Translations under genes and position numbers: made by a program
Notes under the pieces: generated by a model
What the model was told of the DNA's origin: nothing
Database searches by the model: none
Seen by the model: the letters and a program-made list of their open reading frames with translations, nothing else
DNA from: JBBQIY01 sp964553035
Lineage (GTDB): Bacteria > Verrucomicrobiota > Kiritimatiellia > RFP12 > UBA3636
NCBI GenBank assembly: GCA_964553035.1
Contig: CAZKJH010000003.1
Span: 4,016-68,015, forward strand
DNA: 64,000 bases
Direction of reading: 5' to 3'
Part shown: positions 20,944 through 30,030 of the stretch, piece after piece
Layout of the letters: the number at the start of each line of letters is the position of its first letter
Position numbering within the stretch: position 1 is the stretch's first letter

Positions 20944-22152
20944 TTACTTCGTGATCTTCGAAACCGTGCCGGCACCGACCGTGCGGCCACCTTCGCGGAT
21001 TGCGAAGCGCATCTTCTCTTCAAGCGCACAAGGCGAGATGAGCTTCACCGACATACGGATGTTGTCGCCAGGCATAACCATCTCGACGCCTTCCGGCAGC
21101 GTGATGTCACCGGTGACATCTGTCGTACGAATGTAAAACTGCGGACGATATCCCTTGAAGAACGGAGTGTGGCGACCACCTTCATCCTTCGAGAGAACGT
21201 AAACTTCGCAATCGAATTCGGTGTGAGGCGTGATCGAGTTTGGCTTCGCGAGAACCTGACCGCGTTCGACATCTTCTTTCTTGGTTCCGCGGAGCAAGCA
21301 TCCGACATTATCGCCAGCTTGGCCTTGATCCAGAAGCTTACGGAACATTTCAACACCGGTAACAGTCGTCTTGACCGTGTCGCGGATGCCAATGATCGAG
21401 ACTTCTTCGCCAACTTTGACGATACCACGGTCAATGCGTCCCGTGACGACTGTTCCACGACCTTCAATCGAGAACACGTCTTCAATCGGCATAAGGAAAG
21501 GCTGATCAATGGCACGAACCGGCTCGGGCACGTATTCGTCAAGTGCGTCAACCAACGCCGTGATGCATGCGCAAGCAGGATCGCCAACCGTCTCCGCCTT
21601 CGTCGCGGCAAATGCATTACCGCGGATGATGGGGATATTGTCGCCATCGAAGTCGTACTTCGTGAGCAGTTCACGGATTTCCATTTCAACAAGCTCGAGA
21701 AGCTCCGGATCGTCAACGAGGTCAACCTTGTTCAAGAACACCACGATGCGGGGAACGCCAACCTGACGAGCCAGCAACACGTGCTCTTTGGTCTGAGGCA
21801 TAGGGCCGTCAGCCGCGGAAACCACGAGGATCGCGCCGTCCATCTGAGCCGCGCCAACGATCATGTTTTTAATAAAGTCAGCATGTCCCGGACAGTCGAC
21901 GTGCGCATAGTGGCGCTTCTCGGTGCTGTATTCGACGTGGGACGTTGCAATGGTGAGGATCTTCGTTGCATCGCGGCGACCGGCAGATTCAGATGCCTTC
22001 GCCACTGCGTCGTATGCAATGTAGTTCGCCAGACCCTTGAGGGACTGGACGCGGGTCAGTGCCGCGGTAAGCGTCGTCTTGCCGTGATCGACGTGACCGA
22101 TGGTACCGACGTTAACGTGCGGCTTGTCACGATTAAAGGATTCTTTTGCCAT
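20944..22152 (-). CDS. tuf: translation elongation factor Tu
   Basis: EF-Tu delivers aminoacyl-tRNA to the ribosome. It has 402 residues with the G1 loop GHVDHGKT (19-26), DCPGH (87-90 region), NKVDLVD, and domains II and III (GRGTVVTGRIDRGIVKVGEEV; ending VGAGTVSKITK). The switch I region (about 50-75) is unusual: where most bacteria have RGITIN, this protein has DATKILTIATSHVEY. Thr67 is kept at the Mg-coordinating position, but the conserved Arg-Gly is missing. The gene is otherwise intact and in the standard context, so it is judged functional. Confidence 0.97.
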   Translation of the reverse strand: MAKESFNRDKPHVNVGTIGHVDHGKTTLTAALTRVQSLKGLANYIAYDAVAKASESAGRRDATKILTIATSHVEYSTEKRHYAHVDCPGHADFIKNMIVGAAQMDGAILVVSAADGPMPQTKEHVLLARQVGVPRIVVFLNKVDLVDDPELLELVEMEIRELLTKYDFDGDNIPIIRGNAFAATKAETVGDPACACITALVDALDEYVPEPVRAIDQPFLMPIEDVFSIEGRGTVVTGRIDRGIVKVGEEVSIIGIRDTVKTTVTGVEMFRKLLDQGQAGDNVGCLLRGTKKEDVERGQVLAKPNSITPHTEFDCEVYVLSKDEGGRHTPFFKGYRPQFYIRTTDVTGDITLPEGVEMVMPGDNIRMSVKLISPCALEEKMRFAIREGGRTVGAGTVSKITK

Positions 22153-22217
22153 GGTCTAAAACCTTAACGTATTGTGTTGTTTAGGGGGTTGATGAGAAGT
22201 ACTTCTTCTTGTCTTGG

Positions 22218-22293
<76 letters not shown>

Positions 22294-22802
22294 CTGTTAC
22301 CTGCGGTTCAGAGGCGCAAAAACCCCAAGCATGCAAGTTCTCTGGTGAAAACCGCCATGTTTGGCACTTTCTTAGGAGCAGGCCCGTACTCGTAGACCTG
22401 CCTCGCCTATAATGCAGGTGAAACAAGCAACGGAGTTTTACATATCCGCTGCAGATAGTCAACTCTAAAATTAGATTTTAACGAAAAATCCCGCCTAGTA
22501 CATTGTACAGGCAGAAATGACGGTAATTTTCAGGTAGAGTACATGATTAACAATATTGAAACCAAGAACTTAATCTTGTAAATCTTGTAATCTTGTCTTA
22601 CCAATACGCGCTGTACAGAGTACTAGATCGCCAGCACCTCGCACAGGACCCCAAAAAATACGTTGCGAGCTTTCGTGGGAACCTCGGCCCGGCAAGTAGT
22701 ATCGCAGCAACGCTGACAGAAATGCCAGTCACGGCTAAAAAGGCTTGCTTTTAACCGATATGGTAAGTATAATTATTTCCCATTAAAACAAAACCATCAC
22801 TC
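22294..22802. other. gene-free gap upstream of tRNA-Thr
   Basis: No convincing gene is seen on either strand. The part nearest tRNA-Thr holds its leader and candidate promoter (22435-22462). Beyond it the DNA is AT-rich, with a small palindrome GTACATTGTAC near 22500 and a short run of AATCTTGTA-like repeats near 22573-22600. Confidence 0.6.
22435..22462 (-). promoter_or_regulatory. candidate promoter for tRNA-Thr, tuf and the ribosomal cluster
   Basis: On the minus strand TTGACT (22462-22457), a 16-nt spacer and TAAAAC (22440-22435) resemble a sigma-70 promoter. An AT-rich tract (AAAATCTAATTTTAG) directly upstream could act as an UP element, fitting a strong stable-RNA promoter. The transcript would have a leader of about 135 nt before the tRNA. 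Confidence 0.45.
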
Positions 22803-22823
22803 AAAGCCAGACGCCGCAAGGCG

Positions 22824-23096
22824 ATGGAGAGTCTCGGCGCCCTCGGCAATCTGCTGGAGGGCAGCCTCTGCCGCGCTGACCGCGGCGAGGCCGTCCGCTA
22901 CCAGCTCACCGACAAGGTTGTGGGCCGAAGCCGCACGCTCTACGTCCCTGCGGACATGGCCGAGGAGGTACGGCAATGGACGCAAAACTGGAAGCAGGCA
23001 AAGCGATTACTCAAGGAGCTCTCGGCACTTTCAAGAGAAGAGGTCCGCGCGGGCACCCAGGGCGCCCTCCCACGCGGAACCCCGAAGGCTCCGTAG
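22824..23096 (+). pseudogene. DUF6788-like insertion-element accessory protein, remnant
   Basis: A 90-residue frame reads ESLGALGNLLEGSL, then a GRSRTLYVPADMAEEVRQW segment and a KRLLKELSALSREEV helix. This resembles the small DUF6788-type proteins encoded with some transposases (recalled by pattern, not searched). The frame continues upstream without a stop as KARRRKA to a stop at 22770 but has no good start or Shine-Dalgarno there, so the 5' end is missing or altered. The usual CxCxxC-like segment is degenerate. The segment is clearly richer in GC than the DNA on either side. Confidence 0.5.
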
Positions 23097-23540
23097 TGTG
23101 CCGACGCGCTTCTAAAGATGATCCTGGGTCGCTCCGCCTTCATCAACGAGGCCTTCGAGAATCTTGAGGATAGACGTAGCGCCTCGCGCATCCTCTACAG
23201 CGCTACGACTTTGTGCTGGACGCCGACGCTGGGATTCCTGAACCGGTGCGACTCGCGCAACGCCATGGACTCAGACCGCAACGACGTCCCCCTACGCGCG
23301 CACGGTGATGGCTTTGAGCGGACAGGACTGGTGGCCGGAAGGGGAGGTGCTGACCACGGCATAGACGCCAAGCGGATCGCGTGCTCCAGCCCGAGCCATC
23401 CGATTCACCGGAGCCGTCGCAGACCGCGACGCTCGGCACCGCTCGGTCATAAGGCGGCGGTGCTGCGGTTATTCTTCTGTCCTAGGTGGAAAGTCGGCGG
23501 GACAGGGTCGCGAGGAGAGATGATTTGGAATCCATGTGGC
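23097..23540. mobile_element. GC-rich decayed insertion-sequence debris
   Basis: This continues the GC-rich patch begun by the DUF6788-like remnant. A 156-codon frame (23118-23588) is open, but its composition (Arg/Ser/Pro rich, then hydrophobic codons running into the next promoter) does not look like a conserved protein. All frames seem broken. It is most simply the worn-out body of the same element. No terminal inverted repeats were found. Confidence 0.35.
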
Positions 23541-23553
23541 ATCAACTTGTCGC

Positions 23554-23581
23554 TTGCCCTTTTTTTTCTATTTGCTATACT
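23554..23581 (+). promoter_or_regulatory. candidate promoter for the rnk'-aguAB transcript
   Basis: TTGCCC (23554-23559), a 16-nt T-rich spacer and TATACT (23576-23581) match a sigma-70 promoter. It lies about 80 nt before the truncated rnk start. A CCGTT/AACGG hairpin abuts the GGAGGAG ribosome-binding site. Confidence 0.5.
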
Positions 23582-23661
23582 TTTTTAATAGAAGTAGGGT
23601 TGCTCTGTATTAAAATGGAGCGAGCCTAGGGATGCCGTTGACATTTATAACGGAGGAGATT

Positions 23662-23763
23662 ATGACAAAACGAAAGCTTTATATTACCGAATTTGACAAA
23701 TCACGCCTTGAAGAACTCATTGCAGTGGCCGAAGAGTTCGGTGGGAAAAAGAGACCCTCATGA
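23662..23763 (+). pseudogene. truncated Rnk/GreA-like N-terminus acting as a leader of aguA
   Basis: The 33-codon frame MTKRKLYITEFDKSRLEELI-AVAEEFGGKKRPS has a strong ribosome-binding site (GGAGGAG, 6 nt from ATG). Its sequence matches the start of Rnk, the nucleoside diphosphate kinase regulator (typically MTKRxIYITExDxxRLxxLI). An intact Rnk would be about 135 residues with a GreA-type C-terminal domain, which is absent here. The TGA overlaps the aguA ATG as ATGA, so translation of this short frame should feed into aguA. It may be a relic of a deletion now serving as a coupling leader. Confidence 0.65.
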
Positions 23764-24788
23764 TGCAAAGACGTCTGCCCGCCGAATGGGAACCGCAAGA
23801 AGCGGTACTCCTCGGCTGGCCCCACGAAGCGACAGACTGGGCAGATACCCTCAACTTGGTTCTACCCATCTTCATCCGCATCGCCAAAGAAATCACTCGC
23901 TTTGAGGCGGTCATTATACCCACCCCCGATCCCGATGCCGTCTACACCCAATTAGTGGCGGCTGAAGCTAATATGAATCGGATTTGCATCTGTGCCATAC
24001 CGACGAACGACACGTGGGCACGCGATTTCGGTCCCATCACGGTCTACCAGGACGGTAAGCCCATTTTACTCGACTATGGCTTTAATGGCTGGGGTTTGAA
24101 ATTCCGAGCCTGTGATGACAACCAAATCACCTCACGACTTCAGAGGGTGGGTGCGTTCGGTGATCGCATTCGCGAAATACCCGGACTCGTTCTGGAAGGC
24201 GGTAGCCTCGAAAGCGATGGCGCAGACACACTGCTCACAACCAGTGCCTGTCTGCTCGAAGCCAATCGGAATCCGCACCTCTCGCGCGCCGAACTCGAAC
24301 AACAGCTCCAACAGCAACTGGGTGTAAAACGAGTGCTCTGGCTCGATCACGGCTATTTGGTCGGTGACGATACAGACAGCCATGTCGATACCCTCGCCAG
24401 ACTCGCCCCCAACCATACAATTATTTATCAAGCTTGCGATGATCCCGCAGACGAGCATTTCGCAGAATTGAAAGCCATGGCGGAAGAACTTGCCGCGCTA
24501 CGCACCGCCGGTGGGCAACCCTTCAAACTGTATGCGCTGCCTTGGCCCGAAGCCTGTTATGCTCAGGATGGACATCGTCTCCCAGCGACCTACGCGAATT
24601 TTCTGATCATCAACGGTGCCGTGCTAGTGCCAGTTTACGGCCTCCCCCAAGACAAAGCGGCATTGGCCATTATCGCGCACGTTTTTCCTGACCGTGAAAT
24701 CATCCCCGTTCCCTGTCGCCAGTTGATTGAACAGCACGGCTCATTACACTGCGTCACCATGCAAATACCCCGAGGAGTCTTGACATGA
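23760..24788 (+). CDS. aguA: agmatine deiminase
   Basis: The enzyme hydrolyses agmatine to N-carbamoylputrescine and ammonia. The 342-residue protein has the family signatures ExxAVLLGWPHE, TNDTWARDFGP, the GGSLESDG motif, DDTDSHVDTLAR with the active-site His, and the catalytic Cys near the C-terminus in GSLHCVTMQIP. It starts in the ATGA overlap with the 33-codon rnk-like leader and ends in another ATGA overlap with aguB, so the three frames are translationally coupled. Confidence 0.94.
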   Translation: MMQRRLPAEWEPQEAVLLGWPHEATDWADTLNLVLPIFIRIAKEITRFEAVIIPTPDPDAVYTQLVAAEANMNRICICAIPTNDTWARDFGPITVYQDGKPILLDYGFNGWGLKFRACDDNQITSRLQRVGAFGDRIREIPGLVLEGGSLESDGADTLLTTSACLLEANRNPHLSRAELEQQLQQQLGVKRVLWLDHGYLVGDDTDSHVDTLARLAPNHTIIYQACDDPADEHFAELKAMAEELAALRTAGGQPFKLYALPWPEACYAQDGHRLPATYANFLIINGAVLVPVYGLPQDKAALAIIAHVFPDREIIPVPCRQLIEQHGSLHCVTMQIPRGVLT

Positions 24789-25666
24789 ATGAACTAAGGG
24801 TCGGTCTCGTGCAACATGCCGTTGACATCACTCCCGAAAAAACGCTTGCCCGCACCGTTGCCGGCATTCGCAATGCAGCCGCACACAGTGCCAAGCTCGT
24901 GGTCTTGCAAGAGCTCCACGGTGGATCTTATTTCTGCCAAACCGAGGACACGGCGGTGTTCGATCAGGCGCAAGCGATACCAGGTCCTAGCACGGCTGTT
25001 TTTGGTGCGCTAGCGAAAGAACTTGGCGTCGTGCTGGTCACCTCGCTTTTCGAACGACGAGCCCCCGGACTTTACCACAATACGGCGGTCGTGTTTGAGG
25101 CGGATGGTAGCATCGCTGGTCAATACCGCAAGATGCACATCCCTGACGACCCAGGCTACTACGAAAAATTTTACTTCACCCCAGGCGACTTGGGCTTCAC
25201 CCCCATCGACACCAGCATCGGCCGATTGGGCGTACTCGTCTGCTGGGATCAGTGGTACCCAGAAGCGGCGAGACTAATGGCATTGGCCGGAGCAGAACTG
25301 CTGATTTATCCCACCGCCATCGGCTGGAATCCGCACGATCTCCCAGACGAGCAGCAACGACAGCGCGATGCCTGGATCACGGTACAGCGCGGCCACGCTG
25401 TCGCAAACGGTCTGCCGTTAATTTCAGTCAACCGAGTGGGAATCGAGACCTCACCTGATGGTGTCGGCAAGCAACATTTTTGGGGTAGCAGTTTCGTTGC
25501 CGGCCCACAAGGCGAAATGCTCGCGCAAGCCGAAACGGATCAAGAACAAACACTCGTGGTCATGATCGATCGCGCCCGTAGCGAACAGGTTCGCCGGATT
25601 TGGCCGTTCTTACGCGACCGCCGCGTCGACGCTTACGCTGACCTGACGAAACGCTATCGAGACTAA
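24785..25666 (+). CDS. aguB: N-carbamoylputrescine amidase
   Basis: This nitrilase-superfamily enzyme converts N-carbamoylputrescine to putrescine, CO2 and ammonia, completing the agmatine route to putrescine. It has 293 residues and the Glu-Lys-Cys triad: Glu in VLQELHGGSYFCQ, Lys in RKMHIPDDPGYYEKFYF and Cys in GVLVCWDQWYPE. GAGGAG inside the end of aguA is its ribosome-binding site. No arginine decarboxylase is seen in the window. Confidence 0.95.
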   Translation: MNELRVGLVQHAVDITPEKTLARTVAGIRNAAAHSAKLVVLQELHGGSYFCQTEDTAVFDQAQAIPGPSTAVFGALAKELGVVLVTSLFERRAPGLYHNTAVVFEADGSIAGQYRKMHIPDDPGYYEKFYFTPGDLGFTPIDTSIGRLGVLVCWDQWYPEAARLMALAGAELLIYPTAIGWNPHDLPDEQQRQRDAWITVQRGHAVANGLPLISVNRVGIETSPDGVGKQHFWGSSFVAGPQGEMLAQAETDQEQTLVVMIDRARSEQVRRIWPFLRDRRVDAYADLTKRYRD

Positions 25667-25690
25667 GATTTTTCGCAACGGTCCCCATGG

Positions 25691-25816
25691 ATGCCAATCA
25701 AAAGCCAAGCGATGATCACGTTCACGCCCGAGCAATTCGAAAGCCATGCCGTCGAACTTGTCCAAGACCTCTATGTCACAGATGCTAACAAGGTCGTACT
25801 AAAGAAAATCGACTAA
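25691..25816 (+). CDS. possible 41-residue hypothetical protein
   Basis: The frame MPIKSQAMITFTPEQFESHA... ends LKKID before TAA 25816. It looks amphipathic, but no ribosome-binding site is evident and it overlaps the 3' end of the convergent gene by 18 nt. It could be a small real gene or the C-terminal remnant of a larger one. I do not recognise it. Confidence 0.25.
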   Translation: MPIKSQAMITFTPEQFESHAVELVQDLYVTDANKVVLKKID

Positions 25817-28800
25817 AGACATTACGACCGTGTCTGCACTTCGCCCTTGCGTCTTGAGCGCGGCCTTCATATACAGATCATAATCCGCCGAACCAAACAT
25901 GGTACGCTCTAATACCGTTTTACGCCGCACGCTGACTTCGAGTCGGCCTGCTTCCATCTTGGTGATCTCGCAAGAGGTCGTCAGCACCGTGTTCCCATCG
26001 CCAAGTCTGAAATCATTTCTCGAAGGGAGGAGTTCAATGCCCGAGACCTTGGCAGGTAGCCGAACCGTCCACACTTCATCAAATTGGTTTGCTCCACTGC
26101 GGAAAAATGGAAGCCTTCTTACCCCGTAACGAGGTGCAATAGAGGTGCTCCCCGCACCAGGCAAGCGAAGATTCATAAATTCGCCTTCACCAAGAGCCCA
26201 TCCGGGCATGCGAATGCGGAAGTTCCTTTTGCCAGGATACGACTGGGTGTTCACAACATACTCGCCTTCGAGCACCGCACGGCGTGAATATGCCGACACG
26301 AGCTCGAGCACATGACGGCGGCGATCTTCGGGCATCATCTCCTCATACAAGCGCCGGAAACCCTCAACAGCCGATCCAAAATAATCCGTCTCCACGTCCA
26401 TGATCACCGTGCCGTCTTCCTGCACGTCCATGTTGTATCGTGTCGACACACGCCGTTCATATCCAGCATCAGGCTTCAGCTTCATCCATTTTTTTGCCGC
26501 TACATCAGCAACCATCATGCCGTTCGCACTTGTCGCACGTAGTTCGGAATACTGCGAGCCGTCATTGACATAATATGTCGCGCCACCATCGTCAACGGCA
26601 ACCAAAAGAGAATCAAACATGCCGTAAGCATCAACATCCACACGCTCAACATCGTTCTCCAGTCGGCCTCCATCGACGAATACAATGCGTGATTCGATTT
26701 CCACTGCGCGTAGCATCGCCTGAAGCAAAATTGCGACATCAACGGCGTGGCCGTATCCCGAACGAAGTGTTTCATCGGCTGCCGAAAGCATGGAGAGCGG
26801 CAACGTTGTATAGTCAGGCCCGTTAACGCGAATGTTCTTCACGACAAAGTCGCGAATGGTGCGCACCCTCTCAACAACAGTCGTTACCCCCACAACCAAC
26901 TCTTCTGCTTTCTTTGTCGCAAACGGCTGGCTCTCTGCCTTCTCGTTCATGCAATCTTGAATGATAGCAGCGTATCCAAAGGCATCGACTTCCGGCACTA
27001 CGCTGTATCGCCCACGAAACACATAGCGTGCCGATGGCATGTTGTCCTCACGAATCACGCCGGGAATGTTGGTGCAAACGGCAGTTATGCCATCGTCCGA
27101 ACCTCCAACATTATGCAAAACATATTCAGTTTCAATCGGCTCAGAGCCTGAAGACTTTGTGACCTTTTCTGAACCTTTTTTATATCGCTTTCCGACAATG
27201 CGTTTCATGTGAACAGAACTCGGCATTACCATACTCGTTTTGGCGAACTGACTGTCGTTTTTACCCTTGATCGTCAGGGATTGCTTCTCGATGTCGTCAA
27301 AGCCGCCGAAGCGCTTCGTGTAGGCATGGAAGGGTGCGCCATAACATCGGTGACGAATCGTATAGTCGATGACGCTTCCCACTTCAAGTCCCGGGAAGTT
27401 CACGACGAGCATCTTCCCGGCTGGATAGCGCGGTGCAGATGCCACCCACGACTGATCCATGATGTTCTTTTCCAGATCGGTCACTTCATGAACCGTTCCA
27501 TCTGGACTGGTTACCGTCGCGGATACCAGCTCCACAGAATTCATCGCCGAGTTGAAAGGTATTTTAATATCTCCCTCTCGAATCTTACCCGCATACGAGA
27601 GAATCTTCTTGCGAACATGTACCGTCTCGACCCATGCGTTCGTCGCATTCTCAGGCTCCAGCACGGTTTCTTCAAGCAACACAAGCACATCGCCAGGTTT
27701 CTCCGCTTCCAACGGATTAGGACCTGATACCTCGTCTTGGAACTGAACGTCGCACCCGCTGAAAATCGGCACCGCCCGCACCGCCGCCTCGGTCTTTTGC
27801 AATGCCGTTCGTAACTCCAAATACGCTTCAGGTGAATACAAGCTCTTCGACATCACGAAGCTCGTTTCGGCCGATAGCACGCCGCTTGTGTACGCAGTTC
27901 GTTGCGAGTACGACATCCCTTCGCACGCAATTGCGACATCGCCGCCGCCTGCATAGGTGCCCTCTAAACCCGTATACAACGCAATGCGCTCTTCCACCCC
28001 ACATGGAATTTCTGTTTCCAGCGGGAAGCGACGTTTCTCAAGCCCGGTGCCGCCGATCAAATAATTGACATAGCCAAACACCTCAGTCAGCCGTGGTAGA
28101 GTCACGACATTGACACCGCCCGTGATAATACTCCCCGGCACACAGTAGTCGAACGTAAACGAAATCGGCGTAGTCGTGTCTTGCATGTCTGCCGGCGTGA
28201 TCTGTAAATCGGTGAGGAACGCACCTGGAGCCGAAGCTTGTAGCATGCGCTCAACGAACAGTCTGCGGTCTTCCCTCCGCATCTTCGAAAAGCCGCTACG
28301 GTACATGGTGTCATTAATGCCCTTCAATGTCACTGAGCTTTTTGCATACTGCCAGCCATTGCTGATTGTGCCCGTTGTTTCAATAGAAGCCATGTTTTCC
28401 TCGGCAGGCAATGCCGCCGATTCCAGTAAGGTCTCGCCTTCGGGCTTCGCCACAAGAAAGCTCTTCTCGCAAAGATACTCGGGAAGCAGCCGCGCCGAAT
28501 TCTCGTTGGTGGGGTCCATGAGAATGTACTGAGCAGCACCTTTTGCACCGGGCTTCTCGCTCGCGACGCCGACGATGGCGTGATTGAAATAAATCTGGGG
28601 CACGTCAGGGTCGCGGCGTTCGCCGACATGAATGAGAACCGGATACGCCTCGATTCCCGCCATGCGAAGCATCACGACGAGGAGCGCTGCCTTATCACGG
28701 CAAACGCCGTACTTGTTCTGGAAGGTCAGGCTCACATCATGCGGTTCGTAGCCCGGAGCTTCGTTTTCTGGCGTGATGCCCATGTAGCGAATCTTCTGCG

Positions 28801-29725
28801 ACACGTAGGTAAACACACGCCAAATTTTTTCATCGCGCGTCTGCGCTCCGTCGATCAGCGCATCTGCGGTCTGCTGCATTTCTGGCACAGTTGCCGCCAT
28901 GCGCGGGGCACTAAGATTCCAATACCATTTCGAAAGCTCCTGCCAGCTTGGCAGTGTCGACACCAGAAGACGCTGCGCACACGTGTGTAGCGGCGGCATG
29001 TCTGGCTCCGGAAATGCTTGCGGCACATTCTTGACACTCCAACGGTGGCGCGTGGCACCATCGGCAAGCACCTCTGTCTCGTACTTAAGGCCATCGTTGA
29101 TTTCATCGCGTACCTTAATAACTTTGAGAGGCAATGCGACTGGCGCGATAATCTCGTGGACCAGCTCCACGATCGGCGATGTGATCTCAAACACCGTGTA
29201 GTCGCTGAAGGCGTTTGGCACGCGAGCCTTCGTGGTGTTGCGTGTTACCACAAGGTGGAGTGTGTCGCCAATCTCTACGCCGGGAAAGGCGAGGGTGAGG
29301 ATCTTGTTGTTGGGATCGTAGATATTCGAATCCATCTGACCCGACTCGGTCATCAGGCGACTGTTGTCCGCAACGTCGATTTCGACTGAAGTTCCATCGC
29401 ATTTAATAATTTCCGCCTTGTCGACGATCACATCGCCGTAGGAGAGGCTCATCCAGAAAGAAGCTGTGCGCGAGTTGCGTCTGCCCTTTTCAGTAAGAAT
29501 CTTCTCATACCATTCGTTTGTGCTCTTGCCCGTGCCGTCAGGATTATACGATTCAACCGTATAGTCGCATACCAGCACGCTGTCAGCATCTGGATAAGCC
29601 ACAGCATCGACGCGCGTCGCGCGTTCTACCGCCACCGCCTGATCTATCAGCGGCTCGCCTGCCGCGTGGCAGAGTCCACACCCAGCTATCCATGCCACCA
29701 TACAAAGAACAACAAATCGCTCCAT
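25799..29725 (-). CDS. exported tandem DUF3857/transglutaminase-like protein
   Basis: The start is ATG 29725 after GAGGT, giving 1308 residues; a longer frame upstream has no support. Residues 1-24 form a signal peptide; IAGC at 14-17 fits a lipobox, so it may be a lipoprotein. Two halves each carry a DUF3857 beta domain (FPGVEIGDTLHLVV; FPGLEVGSVIDYTI) and a transglutaminase-like domain. The first has an intact triad: Cys342 in YGVCRDKAA, His382 in FNHAIVGV and Asp404 in ILMDP. In the second the Cys position is Ala994 (YGHAVDVA) and the His position is Asp1038. The protein is therefore probably one active papain-fold domain plus one binding or structural copy. The substrate is unknown. Confidence 0.85.
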   Translation of the reverse strand: MERFVVLCMVAWIAGCGLCHAAGEPLIDQAVAVERATRVDAVAYPDADSVLVCDYTVESYNPDGTGKSTNEWYEKILTEKGRRNSRTASFWMSLSYGDVIVDKAEIIKCDGTSVEIDVADNSRLMTESGQMDSNIYDPNNKILTLAFPGVEIGDTLHLVVTRNTTKARVPNAFSDYTVFEITSPIVELVHEIIAPVALPLKVIKVRDEINDGLKYETEVLADGATRHRWSVKNVPQAFPEPDMPPLHTCAQRLLVSTLPSWQELSKWYWNLSAPRMAATVPEMQQTADALIDGAQTRDEKIWRVFTYVSQKIRYMGITPENEAPGYEPHDVSLTFQNKYGVCRDKAALLVVMLRMAGIEAYPVLIHVGERRDPDVPQIYFNHAIVGVASEKPGAKGAAQYILMDPTNENSARLLPEYLCEKSFLVAKPEGETLLESAALPAEENMASIETTGTISNGWQYAKSSVTLKGINDTMYRSGFSKMRREDRRLFVERMLQASAPGAFLTDLQITPADMQDTTTPISFTFDYCVPGSIITGGVNVVTLPRLTEVFGYVNYLIGGTGLEKRRFPLETEIPCGVEERIALYTGLEGTYAGGGDVAIACEGMSYSQRTAYTSGVLSAETSFVMSKSLYSPEAYLELRTALQKTEAAVRAVPIFSGCDVQFQDEVSGPNPLEAEKPGDVLVLLEETVLEPENATNAWVETVHVRKKILSYAGKIREGDIKIPFNSAMNSVELVSATVTSPDGTVHEVTDLEKNIMDQSWVASAPRYPAGKMLVVNFPGLEVGSVIDYTIRHRCYGAPFHAYTKRFGGFDDIEKQSLTIKGKNDSQFAKTSMVMPSSVHMKRIVGKRYKKGSEKVTKSSGSEPIETEYVLHNVGGSDDGITAVCTNIPGVIREDNMPSARYVFRGRYSVVPEVDAFGYAAIIQDCMNEKAESQPFATKKAEELVVGVTTVVERVRTIRDFVVKNIRVNGPDYTTLPLSMLSAADETLRSGYGHAVDVAILLQAMLRAVEIESRIVFVDGGRLENDVERVDVDAYGMFDSLLVAVDDGGATYYVNDGSQYSELRATSANGMMVADVAAKKWMKLKPDAGYERRVSTRYNMDVQEDGTVIMDVETDYFGSAVEGFRRLYEEMMPEDRRRHVLELVSAYSRRAVLEGEYVVNTQSYPGKRNFRIRMPGWALGEGEFMNLRLPGAGSTSIAPRYGVRRLPFFRSGANQFDEVWTVRLPAKVSGIELLPSRNDFRLGDGNTVLTTSCEITKMEAGRLEVSVRRKTVLERTMFGSADYDLYMKAALKTQGRSADTVVMSLVDFL

Positions 29726-29748
29726 ATTCACCTCTTTCTTAGCGTGGG

Positions 29749-29778
29749 AGTATAACAAAGCACTTTTGCCAAGCGCAA
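29749..29778 (-). promoter_or_regulatory. promoter of the DUF3857 gene
   Basis: On the minus strand TTGCGC (29778-29773), an 18-nt spacer and TATACT (29754-29749) lie about 25 nt before the ATG. The leader then contains the GAGGT ribosome-binding site. Confidence 0.6.
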
Positions 29779-29993
29779 ATCTATTCTCAGGGATGCCAGC
29801 TCCGCATCGCCTATGGCTCGCTCCGTGGCAGAGTCGGCACCGTACCACCTGCTGGCGAGAACAAAGAACGTAGCTTGGTGGGAAGGCAAAAGAGGGAGGA
29901 ATAACTCGCTTTATAGCGGTGTGTTGGAGGCACTGCCTCTTGGCATTTGCGTCTGGAGCGAGGCGAAGACGACGCTGAGGTTGCAAGCGCAGC

Positions 29994-30023
29994 TTGCGCC
30001 ACGGAGGGGATATCCGCTATAAT
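29994..30023 (+). promoter_or_regulatory. promoter of rarA, probably giving a leaderless message
   Basis: TTGCGC (29994-29999), an 18-nt spacer and a perfect TATAAT (30018-30023) lie upstream of rarA. The ATG follows after only 7 nt, so transcription should begin at or next to the start codon. The -35 hexamer and spacer length equal those of the divergent DUF3857 promoter. The rest of the 29726-30030 gap holds no gene I can support. Confidence 0.55.
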
Positions 30024-30030
30024 TGAGCGC

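Noticed and set aside
21169..22167. 332-codon open frame on the + strand
   Set aside because: It is antisense to tuf and explained by codon bias.
23118..23588. 156-codon frame in the GC-rich patch
   Set aside because: No ribosome-binding site, Arg/Ser/Pro-rich random-looking translation, and it runs into the candidate promoter of aguAB. Treated as element debris.
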